NCBI RefSeq assembly: GCF_001500125.1
Contig: NZ_LQIV01000034.1
Span: 186,001 to 250,000, forward strand
DNA: 64,000 nucleotides
Origin: Mycobacterium sp. IS-1742
GTDB taxonomy: Bacteria; Actinomycetota; Actinomycetes; Mycobacteriales; Mycobacteriaceae
Direction: 5' to 3'
The notes under the pieces were generated by a model, which saw only the letters and a list, made by a program, of their open reading frames with translations, did not search any database and was not told where the DNA came from. Below, one piece after another: positions 23,533 to 39,280 of the stretch; within the stretch, counting starts at the first letter, position 1, and every line of letters begins with the position of its first letter. The translations under genes and the position numbers were made by a program.

Positions 23533-24540
23533 TCATCTGCGGGCCGCGCGCGTATGTGCCTGAGATGCGAAGATGTTGAGCCCGAGCGCCCGGGACAGAT
23601 AGGCCGTCGCCCGCTGGCCACGCACGCTGTTGCCCGCCGGATCCAGCGGCGGGGAGAACGTGCCGATGCCGCCCTTGCCGGGGGCGACGGTGACGATGCC
23701 GCCTGCCACCCCCGACTTCCCGGGCAGGCCGATCTCGAAGAGCCATTCCCCCGACCGCTCGTACGCGCCGTTGGCCGCCAGGATCGCCAGCGTGTCGCGG
23801 CAGACGTCCGCCGACACCACCCGTCGGCCCGTCCTCGGGTTGACCCCGCCGTCGGCCAACGTGGCGCCCATGACGGCGAGGTCTTCCGTCGTCACCCGCA
23901 GCGCGCACTGCCTGGTGTAGACGTCGACCACGGCGAGCGGATCGACGTCGATGCGCCCGTAGCTCTCGAGCAGTCGGGCGATCGCGCGGTTGCGCTGATT
24001 CGTTCGCGACGCCGATTCGTAGACGACCTCGTCGACCGCCAACGGGTGGCCGGCGAACTCCGAGAGACCGGCCCGGATGGTCTCCCACTTCTCCTCGGGG
24101 GTGTCTCCCCGAACCAGTGCGGTGGTGGCGATCGCACCCGCGTTGACCATCGGGTTCATCGGATGGCCGTGGTTGAGCTCGATCGCGATGATCGAGTTGA
24201 ACGGTAGGCCGGTGTTGTTCACACCGATCCGGTCGCGCACCACGTCGTGGCCGAACTCGTCGCAGACGAGCGCGTAGACGAAGGCCTTCGAGATGGACTG
24301 GACGGAGAATTCGACGTCGCTGTCGCCCGACGAGTGCACACCGCCGTCGACGTCGGCCACGCACACCGCGAACCAGTTCGGGTCGGCCGTCGCGAGCGCC
24401 GGGATGTAGTCGGCCACCGCACCGCCGGATTCCGCACTGCATCGGCGGTGGGCGGCCTCGACCAGCGCCTCGACCTCGGAGGGTTCGGGCAGCCCGCCGG
24501 TGGACACCAATTGGGCAACCCCGTCGACCGCGACGTCCAT
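23533..24540 (-). CDS. glsA: Glutaminase
   Basis: A 335-residue serine-dependent glutaminase of the beta-lactamase-like fold, converting glutamine to glutamate and ammonia in the cytosol. Seen: FSVQSISKAF with the catalytic S-x-x-K (about residues 63-66), GLPFNSI, NPMVNAGAI, ESASRTNQRN, YTRQCAL and GKSGVAGGIV, all family blocks. ATG 24540 gives MDVAVDGV; an in-frame extension upstream lacks a ribosome site. It is inserted between rplL and mkl and transcribed against both; as I recall, M. tuberculosis has other genes there. Confidence 0.9.
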   Translation of the reverse strand: MDVAVDGVAQLVSTGGLPEPSEVEALVEAAHRRCSAESGGAVADYIPALATADPNWFAVCVADVDGGVHSSGDSDVEFSVQSISKAFVYALVCDEFGHDVVRDRIGVNNTGLPFNSIIAIELNHGHPMNPMVNAGAIATTALVRGDTPEEKWETIRAGLSEFAGHPLAVDEVVYESASRTNQRNRAIARLLESYGRIDVDPLAVVDVYTRQCALRVTTEDLAVMGATLADGGVNPRTGRRVVSADVCRDTLAILAANGAYERSGEWLFEIGLPGKSGVAGGIVTVAPGKGGIGTFSPPLDPAGNSVRGQRATAYLSRALGLNIFASQAHTRAARR

Positions 24541-24726
24541 CGGGGGTCCCCTTCCCGCAGGCCCTTGCACCATTCAAGCTCACGACGCGTATTGCGTAGC
24601 GCAATCCGCCGGACTGGGGTATGCGGTTCGGCACACACGCCGTGGGCCGAAGCCGTGTGCGCTACAGTGACTCAAGCCACAAGCCTGGTAGACGTGGCAA
24701 AAAGGCACTCTTGGGAAGGATCGCGC

Positions 24727-25812
24727 GTGGGCATTGGCATTCAGGTTGAGGGACTGACGAAGTCCTTCGGGCCCCAGCGAATCTGGGAAGACGTCACCAT
24801 GGAGGTGCCGGCCGGTGAGGTCAGCGTTCTGCTCGGCCCGTCCGGTACCGGTAAGTCGGTGTTCCTGAAGTCGCTCATCGGCCTGCTGCGCCCCGAGCGC
24901 GGCAAGATCATCGTCGACGGCACCAACATCATCGAGTGCTCGGCCAAAGAGCTCTACGAAATCCGCACCCTGTTCGGCGTCATGTTCCAGGACGGTGCGC
25001 TGTTCGGCTCGATGAGCCTCTACGACAACACCGCTTTCCCGCTTCGTGAGCACACGAAGAAGAAGGAGAGCGAGATCCGCAAGATCGTCATGGAGAAGTT
25101 GGAGCTCGTCGGTCTCGGCGGCGACGAGAACAAGTTCCCCGGCGAGATCTCCGGCGGTATGCGCAAGCGCGCCGGCCTGGCCCGGTCGCTGGTGCTGGAC
25201 CCGCAGATCATCCTCTGCGACGAGCCCGACTCCGGTCTGGACCCGGTGCGTACCGCGTACCTCTCGCAGCTGCTGATCGACATCAACGCGCAGATCGACT
25301 GCACGATCCTCATCGTCACGCACAACATCAACATCGCCCGCACGGTCCCCGACAACATGGGCATGCTCTTCCGCAAGCACCTGGTCATGTTCGGCCCGCG
25401 CGAGGTGCTGCTGACCTCGGACGAGCCGGTGGTGCGCCAGTTCCTCAACGGCCGGCGTCTCGGGCCGATCGGTATGTCGGAGGAGAAGGACGAGTCGACG
25501 ATGGCCGAAGAGCAGGCCATGGTCGACGCCGGTCACCACGACGGCGGCGTCGAGGAAATCGAGGGCGTGCCGCCGCAGATCCAGGCGACCCCGGGTATGC
25601 CGGAGCGTCGCGCGGTCGGCCGTCGGCAGGCTCGTGTGCGCGAGATCCTGCACACGCTGCCCCCGAAGGCCCAGCAGGCGATCCGTGAGGACCTCGACAG
25701 CACCGGCGGCGGTTCGCAGGTCCAGGATTACCCCGACGAGTCGACCCACCGGCACCGTCAGCACGAGGACGACGCCCCGACCGCGTCGATCCCCGTGTCG
25801 CGCGAGGCCTGA
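24727..25812 (+). CDS. mkl: Mce transport ATPase MceG/Mkl
   Basis: A 361-residue ABC ATPase that energises Mce lipid importers (cholesterol, fatty acids) encoded elsewhere. Walker A GPSGTGKS (about 35-42), signature ISGGMRKRAG, Walker B IILCDEPDSGLD, switch histidine in IVTHN, then the MceG-type tail: PIGMSEEKDE, EEIEGVPPQIQATPGMPERR and a C-terminal acidic end. GTG 24727 is chosen; another GTG 33 bases upstream is possible. The gene stands alone, with a perfect hairpin after the stop, before the rpoB promoter region. Confidence 0.92.
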   Translation: MGIGIQVEGLTKSFGPQRIWEDVTMEVPAGEVSVLLGPSGTGKSVFLKSLIGLLRPERGKIIVDGTNIIECSAKELYEIRTLFGVMFQDGALFGSMSLYDNTAFPLREHTKKKESEIRKIVMEKLELVGLGGDENKFPGEISGGMRKRAGLARSLVLDPQIILCDEPDSGLDPVRTAYLSQLLIDINAQIDCTILIVTHNINIARTVPDNMGMLFRKHLVMFGPREVLLTSDEPVVRQFLNGRRLGPIGMSEEKDESTMAEEQAMVDAGHHDGGVEEIEGVPPQIQATPGMPERRAVGRRQARVREILHTLPPKAQQAIREDLDSTGGGSQVQDYPDESTHRHRQHEDDAPTASIPVSREA

Positions 25813-25827
25813 ACTTTCCACTATCGC

Positions 25828-25858
25828 GTCAGCCCCGGCAGAGTCTGCCGGGGCTGAC
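25828..25858 (+). terminator. Perfect hairpin after mkl
   Basis: GTCAGCCCCGGCAGA and TCTGCCGGGGCTGAC are exact reverse complements around a single G. A real loop would open a few base pairs. It is followed by GTGTTTGTG rather than a clean T-run. Confidence 0.8.
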
Positions 25859-25880
25859 GTGTTTGTGGGGGTCCGTCTGC

Positions 25881-25940
25881 GCCGAACGTGCGTGCAGTGC
25901 GAAACTCCGGCTGGTTTCTCGCAGTGAGCGCACGCTCGGC
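25881..25940. repeat. Long interrupted stem-loop downstream of mkl terminator
   Basis: GCCGAACGTGCG (25881-25892) pairs with CGCACGCTCGGC (25929-25940), and inside it TGCGAAAC (25898-25905) pairs with GTTTCTCGCA (25914-25923). It resembles the hairpins at 17146 and 40951 in length and placement. Confidence 0.55.
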
Positions 25941-26101
25941 GTCGAGGCGCGGCCCGGTCCAGGACAGAACTCCGCACCAAGATCGTGTTATCTCTTGACG
26001 GACACCGTTTGACGCGCCAATCTGTTGGGCAGCATGTATGCACCGATTGAGGACGCCAGCCAGCGCCTGACCGGTCGTGTCATACCGCCGCTGTATGGCA
26101 G

Positions 26102-26130
26102 TTGAGGAATGCGCCCTCCTGCGCTATTGT
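26102..26130 (+). promoter_or_regulatory. Candidate rpoB promoter
   Basis: TTGAGG (26102-26107) and TATTGT (26125-26130) are 17 bases apart, giving a leader of about 200 bases before rpoB. The same -10 hexamer and spacing occur upstream of rpsL. Confidence 0.55.
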
Positions 26131-26341
26131 TGGACGTTGCGCTGGCTGCATCCTGCCCACCTCACCTGCACCCGACACGCTAGTCTCAGCCTGAGCCCCA
26201 AAACTCAGTGATCTAGACGCGTGCCGTGTTTCGGAGAGTCCGGACGGGCCGCTATGCCAGCCGAACCGACGCAGATACGCGGCAAACGGAACCGGCCACC
26301 TGCCCTTCCCGTAGTCGCTTGAGGTGCTGGAAGGATGCATC

Positions 26342-29842
<3,501 letters not shown>

Positions 29843-29899
29843 TCGCGGCGTAGCCGCGGTGATTCAGATTTCTAGTCCCGAAAGGGGAAAGGGAGTTAC

Positions 29900-33847
<3,948 letters not shown>

Positions 33848-33859
33848 TCACGTCACGAG

Positions 33860-33890
33860 AAAGCCCCCGGGTTCGCCCCGGGGGCTTTTT
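33860..33890 (+). terminator. Intrinsic terminator after rpoC
   Basis: AAAGCCCCCGGG (33860-33871) pairs with CCCGGGGGCTTT (33877-33888) around TTCGC, followed by T residues (five in a row at 33886-33890): a classical intrinsic terminator and the clearest in the window. Confidence 0.95.
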
Positions 33891-33907
33891 CGTTGGAGGG
33901 CCTGCGG

Positions 33908-34789
33908 TCAGGTGCCGCTGATCCACTCGTCGTAGAACGGCGGCATGTCGGCCGAGGCGCGCGCGGTGAACCGCGGCTCCCGCTTCTCGCGGAACGCGGC
34001 GGCGCCGTCGGCGCCGTCGCCGATGCTGGTGTAGAACATCGCCAGCGAGTCGACCCGGTGGGCGTCGACCGGATGGTCGAGCGTGACGTTGCGGTGGAGC
34101 ATCTGACGAGCGAGCGCCACGGCGACCGGGGAGCGGCCCTTGGTCCACCGGTCCGCGAGAGCCTTCGCCGCACCGAGCAGTTCGTCGGCACTGTGCACCG
34201 AACGGACCAGGCCGATCCGGTGGGCCGACTCCGCGTCGAGGATGTCGGCCGAGAACACGAGGTCCAGCGCCGCGTCCAGGCCGACGATCCGCGGCAGGAA
34301 CCACGTCGACGCCGCCTCGGGGGTGATCCCGAGTTTGCCGAACACGAAACCGATCCGACCGCGATCGGCGATCAGGCGGGCATCCATCGCCAGCGTCATC
34401 GTCGCCCCGATCCCGACCGCCGCGCCGTTGATCGCGGCGATCACCGGTTTGCGGCAGGCGTGGATGGCCAACGTGACCCGCCCTCCGGTGTCGCGGACCC
34501 GGCTCAGGTTCGGGTCGGACAGGTGGTCCATGTCGGCGAGCGTCGGCCGTTGCGTCTCGTCGAGCCCGAACGCGTTACCCGACGCCGCGAGATCCATACC
34601 CGCGCAGAAGGCCCGCCCGGCCCCGGTCACGATCACCGCTCGGATGTCGTCACGCTCGTTGACGTGCTGGAAGGTCCATTCCAGTTCCTCGGCCATCGCC
34701 ACGGTGAACGCATTCAGGTGGTCGGGACGGTTGAGCGTCACCACGAGCACGTTGTCGTCGACGTCGTGCTGCAGCGTGGTCAGTTCCAC
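33908..34789 (-). CDS. Enoyl-CoA hydratase/isomerase family protein
   Basis: A 293-residue crotonase: VVTLNRPDHLNAFT (about 16-29), oxyanion-hole residues in RAFCAGMDL (59-67) and AAVGIGATMTLAMD, then FVFGKLGITPEAASTWFLPRIVG, where the E of PEAAS suits hydration. It would act on acyl-CoA in beta-oxidation or a side pathway. GTG 34789 has GGGAG six bases before it. It stands alone, convergent with rpoC across the terminator and divergent from the antiporter gene. Confidence 0.85.
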   Translation of the reverse strand: MELTTLQHDVDDNVLVVTLNRPDHLNAFTVAMAEELEWTFQHVNERDDIRAVIVTGAGRAFCAGMDLAASGNAFGLDETQRPTLADMDHLSDPNLSRVRDTGGRVTLAIHACRKPVIAAINGAAVGIGATMTLAMDARLIADRGRIGFVFGKLGITPEAASTWFLPRIVGLDAALDLVFSADILDAESAHRIGLVRSVHSADELLGAAKALADRWTKGRSPVAVALARQMLHRNVTLDHPVDAHRVDSLAMFYTSIGDGADGAAAFREKREPRFTARASADMPPFYDEWISGT

Positions 34790-34880
34790 ATCGGTCTCCC
34801 ATGGTCGGCCGGATCATGTCGGACGGTAGCAGCGCACCGCTTCTGGCCCCGCGCGGTCGCACTGACTAGGTTCTGCGGAG

Positions 34881-35861
34881 ATGCTGACGAACGCCGCGTG
34901 GTTCCTCGCCGGGCTGACCGTGTTGGCCGTGGGGTCCGAGGTGATGGTCCGCGGCGCGACCGCGCTGGCGTCGAGGTTGGGCGTCACCCCGATCGTCATC
35001 GGCCTCACCGTGGTCTCGATCGGCACCAGCATGCCCGAACTCGCCGTCGGTGTGATCGCGGTGGGGGAGGGTACCGGTGCGCTCGCGGTGGGCAACATCG
35101 CCGGCACCAACGTGGTCAACGTGCTGCTGATCCTCGGCCTCAGCGCGCTGCTGGTGCCGCTCGCACTGCAGATGCGGACCATCCGCTCCGAACTTCCGGT
35201 AATGGCCGGTGTCGCGGTGCTGTTCTGGTTGCTGGCCGCTGACGGCCTCTTGTCCCGGCTCGACGGGACGATCCTGGTCACCTGCGCGGTCGGCTACACG
35301 GTTGCGGTGGTGCAGTCGGCTCGACGGGAGTCTCGGCAGGTTGCGCTGGAGTTCGCCGACGAGTTCGGGCCCGGCGCGGTCGGCACGGTCATGACGGGCG
35401 GACGCGGTGCGGTGATGGACGTCGTGATGACCGTCGGCGGCATCGCGCTCCTGGTGGTCGGTGCGGACTGGCTCGTCGACGGCGCGGTCGGGGTGTCCCG
35501 GGAACTCGGAGTGTCCGACGCGCTGATCGGGCTGACGGTGGTGGCCATCGGCACGTCCGCACCGGAGCTGATGACCACGGTGATCTCCACACTGCGCGGT
35601 GACCGCGACGTCGCGATCGGCAACCTGATCGGCAGCTCGGTCTACAACATCCTGCTGATCCTCGGCCTCACCTGTCTGGTCGCCGACGGCATCGCGCTGC
35701 CGGAGAGCCTGGTGCGCATCGACATCCCCATCATGGTCACCGTCGCCCTGGCCTGTGTCCCGATCTTCCTGTCCGGACGCCGGGTGTCCCGCGGCGAGGG
35801 CGGCGCGATGGTCGTCGTGTACCTCGGGTATCTCGCCTTCCTGCTCAGCACGCAGACCTGA
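34881..35861 (+). CDS. Calcium/sodium antiporter (CaCA family, YrbG-like)
   Basis: A 326-residue membrane protein with about ten helices in two inverted halves. The alpha repeats are VVSIGTSMPELAVG (about 45-58) and VVAIGTSAPELMTT (about 219-232), each followed by NIAGTNVVNVLLILGLSAL and NLIGSSVYNILLILGLTCL. These are the ion-binding segments of K+-independent Na+/Ca2+ exchangers. ATG 34881. It stands between oppositely oriented neighbours with no partner gene. Confidence 0.9.
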   Translation: MLTNAAWFLAGLTVLAVGSEVMVRGATALASRLGVTPIVIGLTVVSIGTSMPELAVGVIAVGEGTGALAVGNIAGTNVVNVLLILGLSALLVPLALQMRTIRSELPVMAGVAVLFWLLAADGLLSRLDGTILVTCAVGYTVAVVQSARRESRQVALEFADEFGPGAVGTVMTGGRGAVMDVVMTVGGIALLVVGADWLVDGAVGVSRELGVSDALIGLTVVAIGTSAPELMTTVISTLRGDRDVAIGNLIGSSVYNILLILGLTCLVADGIALPESLVRIDIPIMVTVALACVPIFLSGRRVSRGEGGAMVVVYLGYLAFLLSTQT

Positions 35862-35868
35862 CACGGCC

Positions 35869-36771
35869 TCACCGGCCGTCGATCACCACACCCGCCGCGT
35901 CCTCGAAGGGTTTGACCACCGACGTGAAATCGGAGTCGGGGCCGCACTCGGCCATGACCTGCTCCCAGATCTCGCGCACCGCGGCGGCGATCGGTGCCGG
36001 AGATCCCGCCGTCTGTGCCTCGTCGACGTAGAGCCGGACGTCCTTGACCATCAGGCCGGTGGCGAAGCCGTAGTCGAAGGTGCGCGGCAGCACCGCGCGG
36101 GGGAACTTGTCACGGCTGGCGTGCGTGGCCCCGGAGCCGGCGTTGAGGACGTCGAGGATGGTCTGCGGTGCGAGACCGGCCTTCACGCCCATCACCATGA
36201 CCTCCGCGGTGACCGCCAGGGTCGTGGCCGCCACGAGGTTGTTCATCAGCTTCATGGTCTGTGCCGCACCGGGTGTCTCGCCGACGAAGATGGGCCGGCC
36301 GATCGCCTCGAGCGCAGGCGCCACGGTGTCGAATCGCTCGCGCGGTCCGGAGACCATGACCGCCAGCGTCCCGTTCTCCGCACCCGCGACACCGCCGCTG
36401 ACCGGGGCGTCGAACGCCGCGATGCCGCGCGCCGCCAGCACGTCGTGATTGTCACCGGCGACCGTGCTGCCGACCGTGGAGAGGTCGACGAACTGCTTGA
36501 CTCGCGTGCCGTCGAGGACGCCGTCGGGGCCGGTGGCCACCTGCTTCGACACCTCCGGCGTCGGCAGGCTGGCCAACACCGTGTCCGCGCGGTCGCCGAC
36601 GGCCCGGACCGACGGCGCGGCCTGCGCGCCGAGCGCCGCCGCGGCGTCGAGCGCCTCACCGCGGGGATCGAACGCGACGACCCGGTGACCCGCTGCGACC
36701 AGCCGTCCGACCATCGGCAGCCCCATGTTGCCGAGCCCGATGAACCCGAGATCCAGACCCGCCACCGTCAC
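35869..36771 (-). CDS. 3-hydroxyisobutyrate dehydrogenase-family oxidoreductase
   Basis: A 300-residue beta-hydroxyacid dehydrogenase: NAD(P) motif LGFIGLGNMGLPMVGRL (about 6-22), substrate motif DAPVSGGVAGAENGTL, and the catalytic lysine in AAQTMKLMNNLVAA. The family oxidises beta-hydroxyacids such as 3-hydroxyisobutyrate, tartronate semialdehyde or related compounds; the substrate is not fixed by the sequence. GTG 36771 overlaps the stop of the upstream decarboxylase-like gene by 4 bases, so the two act together. Confidence 0.85.
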   Translation of the reverse strand: MTVAGLDLGFIGLGNMGLPMVGRLVAAGHRVVAFDPRGEALDAAAALGAQAAPSVRAVGDRADTVLASLPTPEVSKQVATGPDGVLDGTRVKQFVDLSTVGSTVAGDNHDVLAARGIAAFDAPVSGGVAGAENGTLAVMVSGPRERFDTVAPALEAIGRPIFVGETPGAAQTMKLMNNLVAATTLAVTAEVMVMGVKAGLAPQTILDVLNAGSGATHASRDKFPRAVLPRTFDYGFATGLMVKDVRLYVDEAQTAGSPAPIAAAVREIWEQVMAECGPDSDFTSVVKPFEDAAGVVIDGR

Positions 36772-37151
36772 TGCCCGCCGTCGAGTTCGGTGAACACCTC
36801 GCGCGCCGCGCGGAATCCGTCGACACCCGCGGGCGCGCCGGCGTAGACGGTCACCTGCAGCAGCACCTCTTGGATCTCCTCGCGTGTGACACCGTTGGTC
36901 AGCGCCCCCCGGATGTGGGTGCGCAGTTCGTGGGGCCGGTTGAGCACCGAGAGCATCGCGATGTTGAGCATGCTGCGGACGGTGCGCGGCAGCCCGTCGC
37001 GGCCCCACACCGCACCCCAGCAGTACTCGGTGAGCAGATCCTGCAGCGGCTTGGCGAACTCGTCGGCGCCGGCCGTGGCGTTGCGTACGTAGGCCTCGCC
37101 GAGGACCTCGGTGCGTACCCGCCTGCCCTTGTCATAGGTGTCCTGATCCAT
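36768..37151 (-). CDS. Carboxymuconolactone decarboxylase-family protein
   Basis: A 127-residue CMD-family protein: FAKPLQDLLTEYCWGAVWGRDGLPRTVRSMLNIAML and ELRTHIRGALTNGVTREEIQEVLLQVTVYAG follow the AhpD/PcaC layout. No CxxC pair is present, so it is more PcaC-like than AhpD-like. PcaC decarboxylates 4-carboxymuconolactone, but no other protocatechuate gene is near. ATG 37151; coupled to the dehydrogenase gene behind it. Confidence 0.8.
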   Translation of the reverse strand: MDQDTYDKGRRVRTEVLGEAYVRNATAGADEFAKPLQDLLTEYCWGAVWGRDGLPRTVRSMLNIAMLSVLNRPHELRTHIRGALTNGVTREEIQEVLLQVTVYAGAPAGVDGFRAAREVFTELDGGQ

Positions 37152-37220
37152 GGGGAGTCATTGTGCGCGCCGCGGAGCGCGCCGGCCGGCATGTCGGCCC
37201 CCGCGCCTAGACTCGACGGC

Positions 37221-37970
37221 GTGCTCATCGGTTCCCATGTCCGCAACGACGATCCCCTGGCCGCCGCCGAGGCCGACGGCGCCGACGTGGTGCAGTTCTT
37301 CCTCGGCGACCCGCAGAGCTGGAAGAAGCCCAAACCCCGCGAGGACGCCGAGACGCTGAAGGCCTCGAGCATCCCGCTCTACGTCCACGCGCCGTACCTG
37401 ATCAACGTGGCGTCGGCGAACAACCGGGTGCGGATCCCGTCGCGCAAGATCCTTCAGGACACCTGCGACGCGGCGGCCGAGGTGGGCGCCACCGCGGTGA
37501 TCGTGCACGGCGGGCACGCCGACGACAAGGACATGGAGGCCGGGTTCGAGCGGTGGGTCAAGGCGCTCGACCGGCTCGAGACCACGGTGCCCGTCTACCT
37601 GGAGAACACCGCCGGCGGCGAGCACGCCATGGCCCGCTACTTCGACACCATCGGCCGGCTGTGGGACCACATCGGCGACTACGGCATCGGCTTCTGCCTC
37701 GACACCTGCCACGCCTGGGCGGCCGGCGAGGCGCTGATCGACGCCGTCTCGCGGATCAAGCGCATCACCGGGCGGATCGACCTGGTCCACTGCAACGACT
37801 CCCGCGATGCGGCGGGGTCGGGGGCCGACCGGCACGCCAACTTCGGCAACGGCCAGATCGATCCGCAACTGCTCGTCGCGGTGGTGCAGGCCGCCGATGC
37901 GCCGGTCATCTGCGAGACCTCCGACGACGGCCGCAAAGACGACATCGCCTTCCTGCGCGAGAACCTCTGA
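37221..37970 (+). CDS. nfo: Deoxyribonuclease IV (apurinic endonuclease)
   Basis: A 249-residue endonuclease IV that cuts 5' to abasic sites in base-excision repair. Metal-binding blocks: YVHAPYLINVAS (His), VIVHGGHADD, VYLENTAGGE (Glu), GFCLDTCHAWAAG (Asp, His), LVHCNDS and ADRHANFGNGQI, ending with ICETSDDG. All three zinc-site groups are intact. The start is GTG 37221 (MLIGSHV); upstream in-frame sequence overlaps the divergent CMD gene. It corresponds to end/Rv0670 by position and sequence, as I recall. Confidence 0.93.
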   Translation: MLIGSHVRNDDPLAAAEADGADVVQFFLGDPQSWKKPKPREDAETLKASSIPLYVHAPYLINVASANNRVRIPSRKILQDTCDAAAEVGATAVIVHGGHADDKDMEAGFERWVKALDRLETTVPVYLENTAGGEHAMARYFDTIGRLWDHIGDYGIGFCLDTCHAWAAGEALIDAVSRIKRITGRIDLVHCNDSRDAAGSGADRHANFGNGQIDPQLLVAVVQAADAPVICETSDDGRKDDIAFLRENL

Positions 37971-38066
37971 GGGTCACACTTCGATCGCGCAAACGGACGT
38001 CGAACGACGGGTAGCGGAACGGTTAACTAGGCTCAGTCGGACCAGCACCGACTCCGAAAGGCCGAT

Positions 38067-39230
38067 GTGTCCGCGGTTGACCAGTCGTCGATTGCGCTGA
38101 CGCCACCTGACGTCTCCTCGAGGAGGCGTTGGCTGACGATCGCGCGGTGGACGGCGATCGCCGTGTGGGCCGTCGTCGTGGTGTATCGCACGGCCACCGA
38201 CGGTCTGGCCTTCAACCGCGAACTGGTGCTGCTCTACATCGCCACCGGACTGCTGGCCGCGAGCATCGGCCGGGGCCGCCGGATGCTGTTCGTGATCCGC
38301 GACTGGCTGCCGTTCGCGCTGGTCCTGCTGGCCTACGACCTGAGCCGCGGCGCGGCCACGCTGATCGGTAGGCCCACCCTGTGGCACTGGCAGGCCGACG
38401 CCGACCGGTGGCTCTTCTTCGGGACGATGCCGACCGTATGGCTGCAGGAGCGGCTCAAAGAGCGCACCCCACCGTGGTGGGAGATCGGCATCAGCACCGT
38501 CTACATGTCGTTCTTCATCCTCCCGTACGTGATCGCCGGCGTGCTGTGGCTGCGCAACCGCGAGGAGTGGAAGGCGTTCGTGCGGTTGTTCGTCGGCCTG
38601 AACGTCGCCGCGCTGATCGTCTACGCGTTGTTCCCGGCCGCGCCGCCGTGGGCCGCGGCGCGCTGCACGGCGGCCGACGTGGAGGGCGGTCCGTCGGATC
38701 CGCGGTGCATGTTCCGTTCCGCCCGCGGCGTGCCCGACGGCGGCGTCCTCGGCTCGATGCAGTTCAGCCAGGACGGCGCGAACCAGTGGATCGAGCGGAT
38801 CGTCGGGCGCGGGTGGGGCAAGTTGAACCTGCACTCGGCGACGGCACTGCTCGACGCCGGGCAGGCGAGTGTGAACCTGGTGGCGGCCATCCCGTCGCTG
38901 CACGCCGGGATGACCGCGGCGATCGCGGCGTTCCTGTGGCACCGCGTCCACCGCGGGTGGCGTCCGGTGCTGGTCGGCTACGTGCTGGTGATGGCCTTCA
39001 CGCTGGTGTACACCGCCGAGCACTACGTCGTCGACATCCTGCTGGGCTGGGCGTTCGCCGCGGTCGCGGTGGTCGCGCTCAACCGCTACGACGCCTGGCG
39101 CAGGTCGAGGGCCGCGGCCGAGCGTCTCGACGGCAGTCCGGACCGGGTGACCTCCCATCCGGAAGGGGACCAGGTCGCGGCGGTTCCGGTCGAGCACCGG
39201 GCTGCCGTGGGAGAACTCGACCCGCGCTGA
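38067..39230 (+). CDS. PAP2-family membrane phosphatase/phosphotransferase
   Basis: A 387-residue integral membrane protein with about six helices. The PAP2 catalytic signature is visible as IPSLHAGMTAA (His) and YTAEHYVVDILLGW (His, Asp). The longer N-terminal half with FELPYV-like helices resembles inositol-phosphoceramide synthase/AUR1-type PAP2 proteins, which transfer phosphoalcohol head groups. A phospholipid or polyprenyl-phosphate substrate is likely, not determined. GTG 38067; AAAGG lies at 38056-38060. Confidence 0.8.
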   Translation: MSAVDQSSIALTPPDVSSRRRWLTIARWTAIAVWAVVVVYRTATDGLAFNRELVLLYIATGLLAASIGRGRRMLFVIRDWLPFALVLLAYDLSRGAATLIGRPTLWHWQADADRWLFFGTMPTVWLQERLKERTPPWWEIGISTVYMSFFILPYVIAGVLWLRNREEWKAFVRLFVGLNVAALIVYALFPAAPPWAAARCTAADVEGGPSDPRCMFRSARGVPDGGVLGSMQFSQDGANQWIERIVGRGWGKLNLHSATALLDAGQASVNLVAAIPSLHAGMTAAIAAFLWHRVHRGWRPVLVGYVLVMAFTLVYTAEHYVVDILLGWAFAAVAVVALNRYDAWRRSRAAAERLDGSPDRVTSHPEGDQVAAVPVEHRAAVGELDPR

Positions 39231-39280
39231 GCGTATTACAGGTCTTGTGCGGTTGTCGACGTAGGTGTAACACTGCGGGT

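Larger units (their letters stand above)
25813..26341. other. mkl-rpoB intergenic region
   Basis: This 529-base gap holds the mkl terminator, a second long hairpin, at least one rpoB promoter candidate and the rpoB leader. TTGACG occurs twice near 25995 and 26009, which may belong to another promoter, but a matching -10 is weak. No gene is supported here. Confidence 0.6.
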
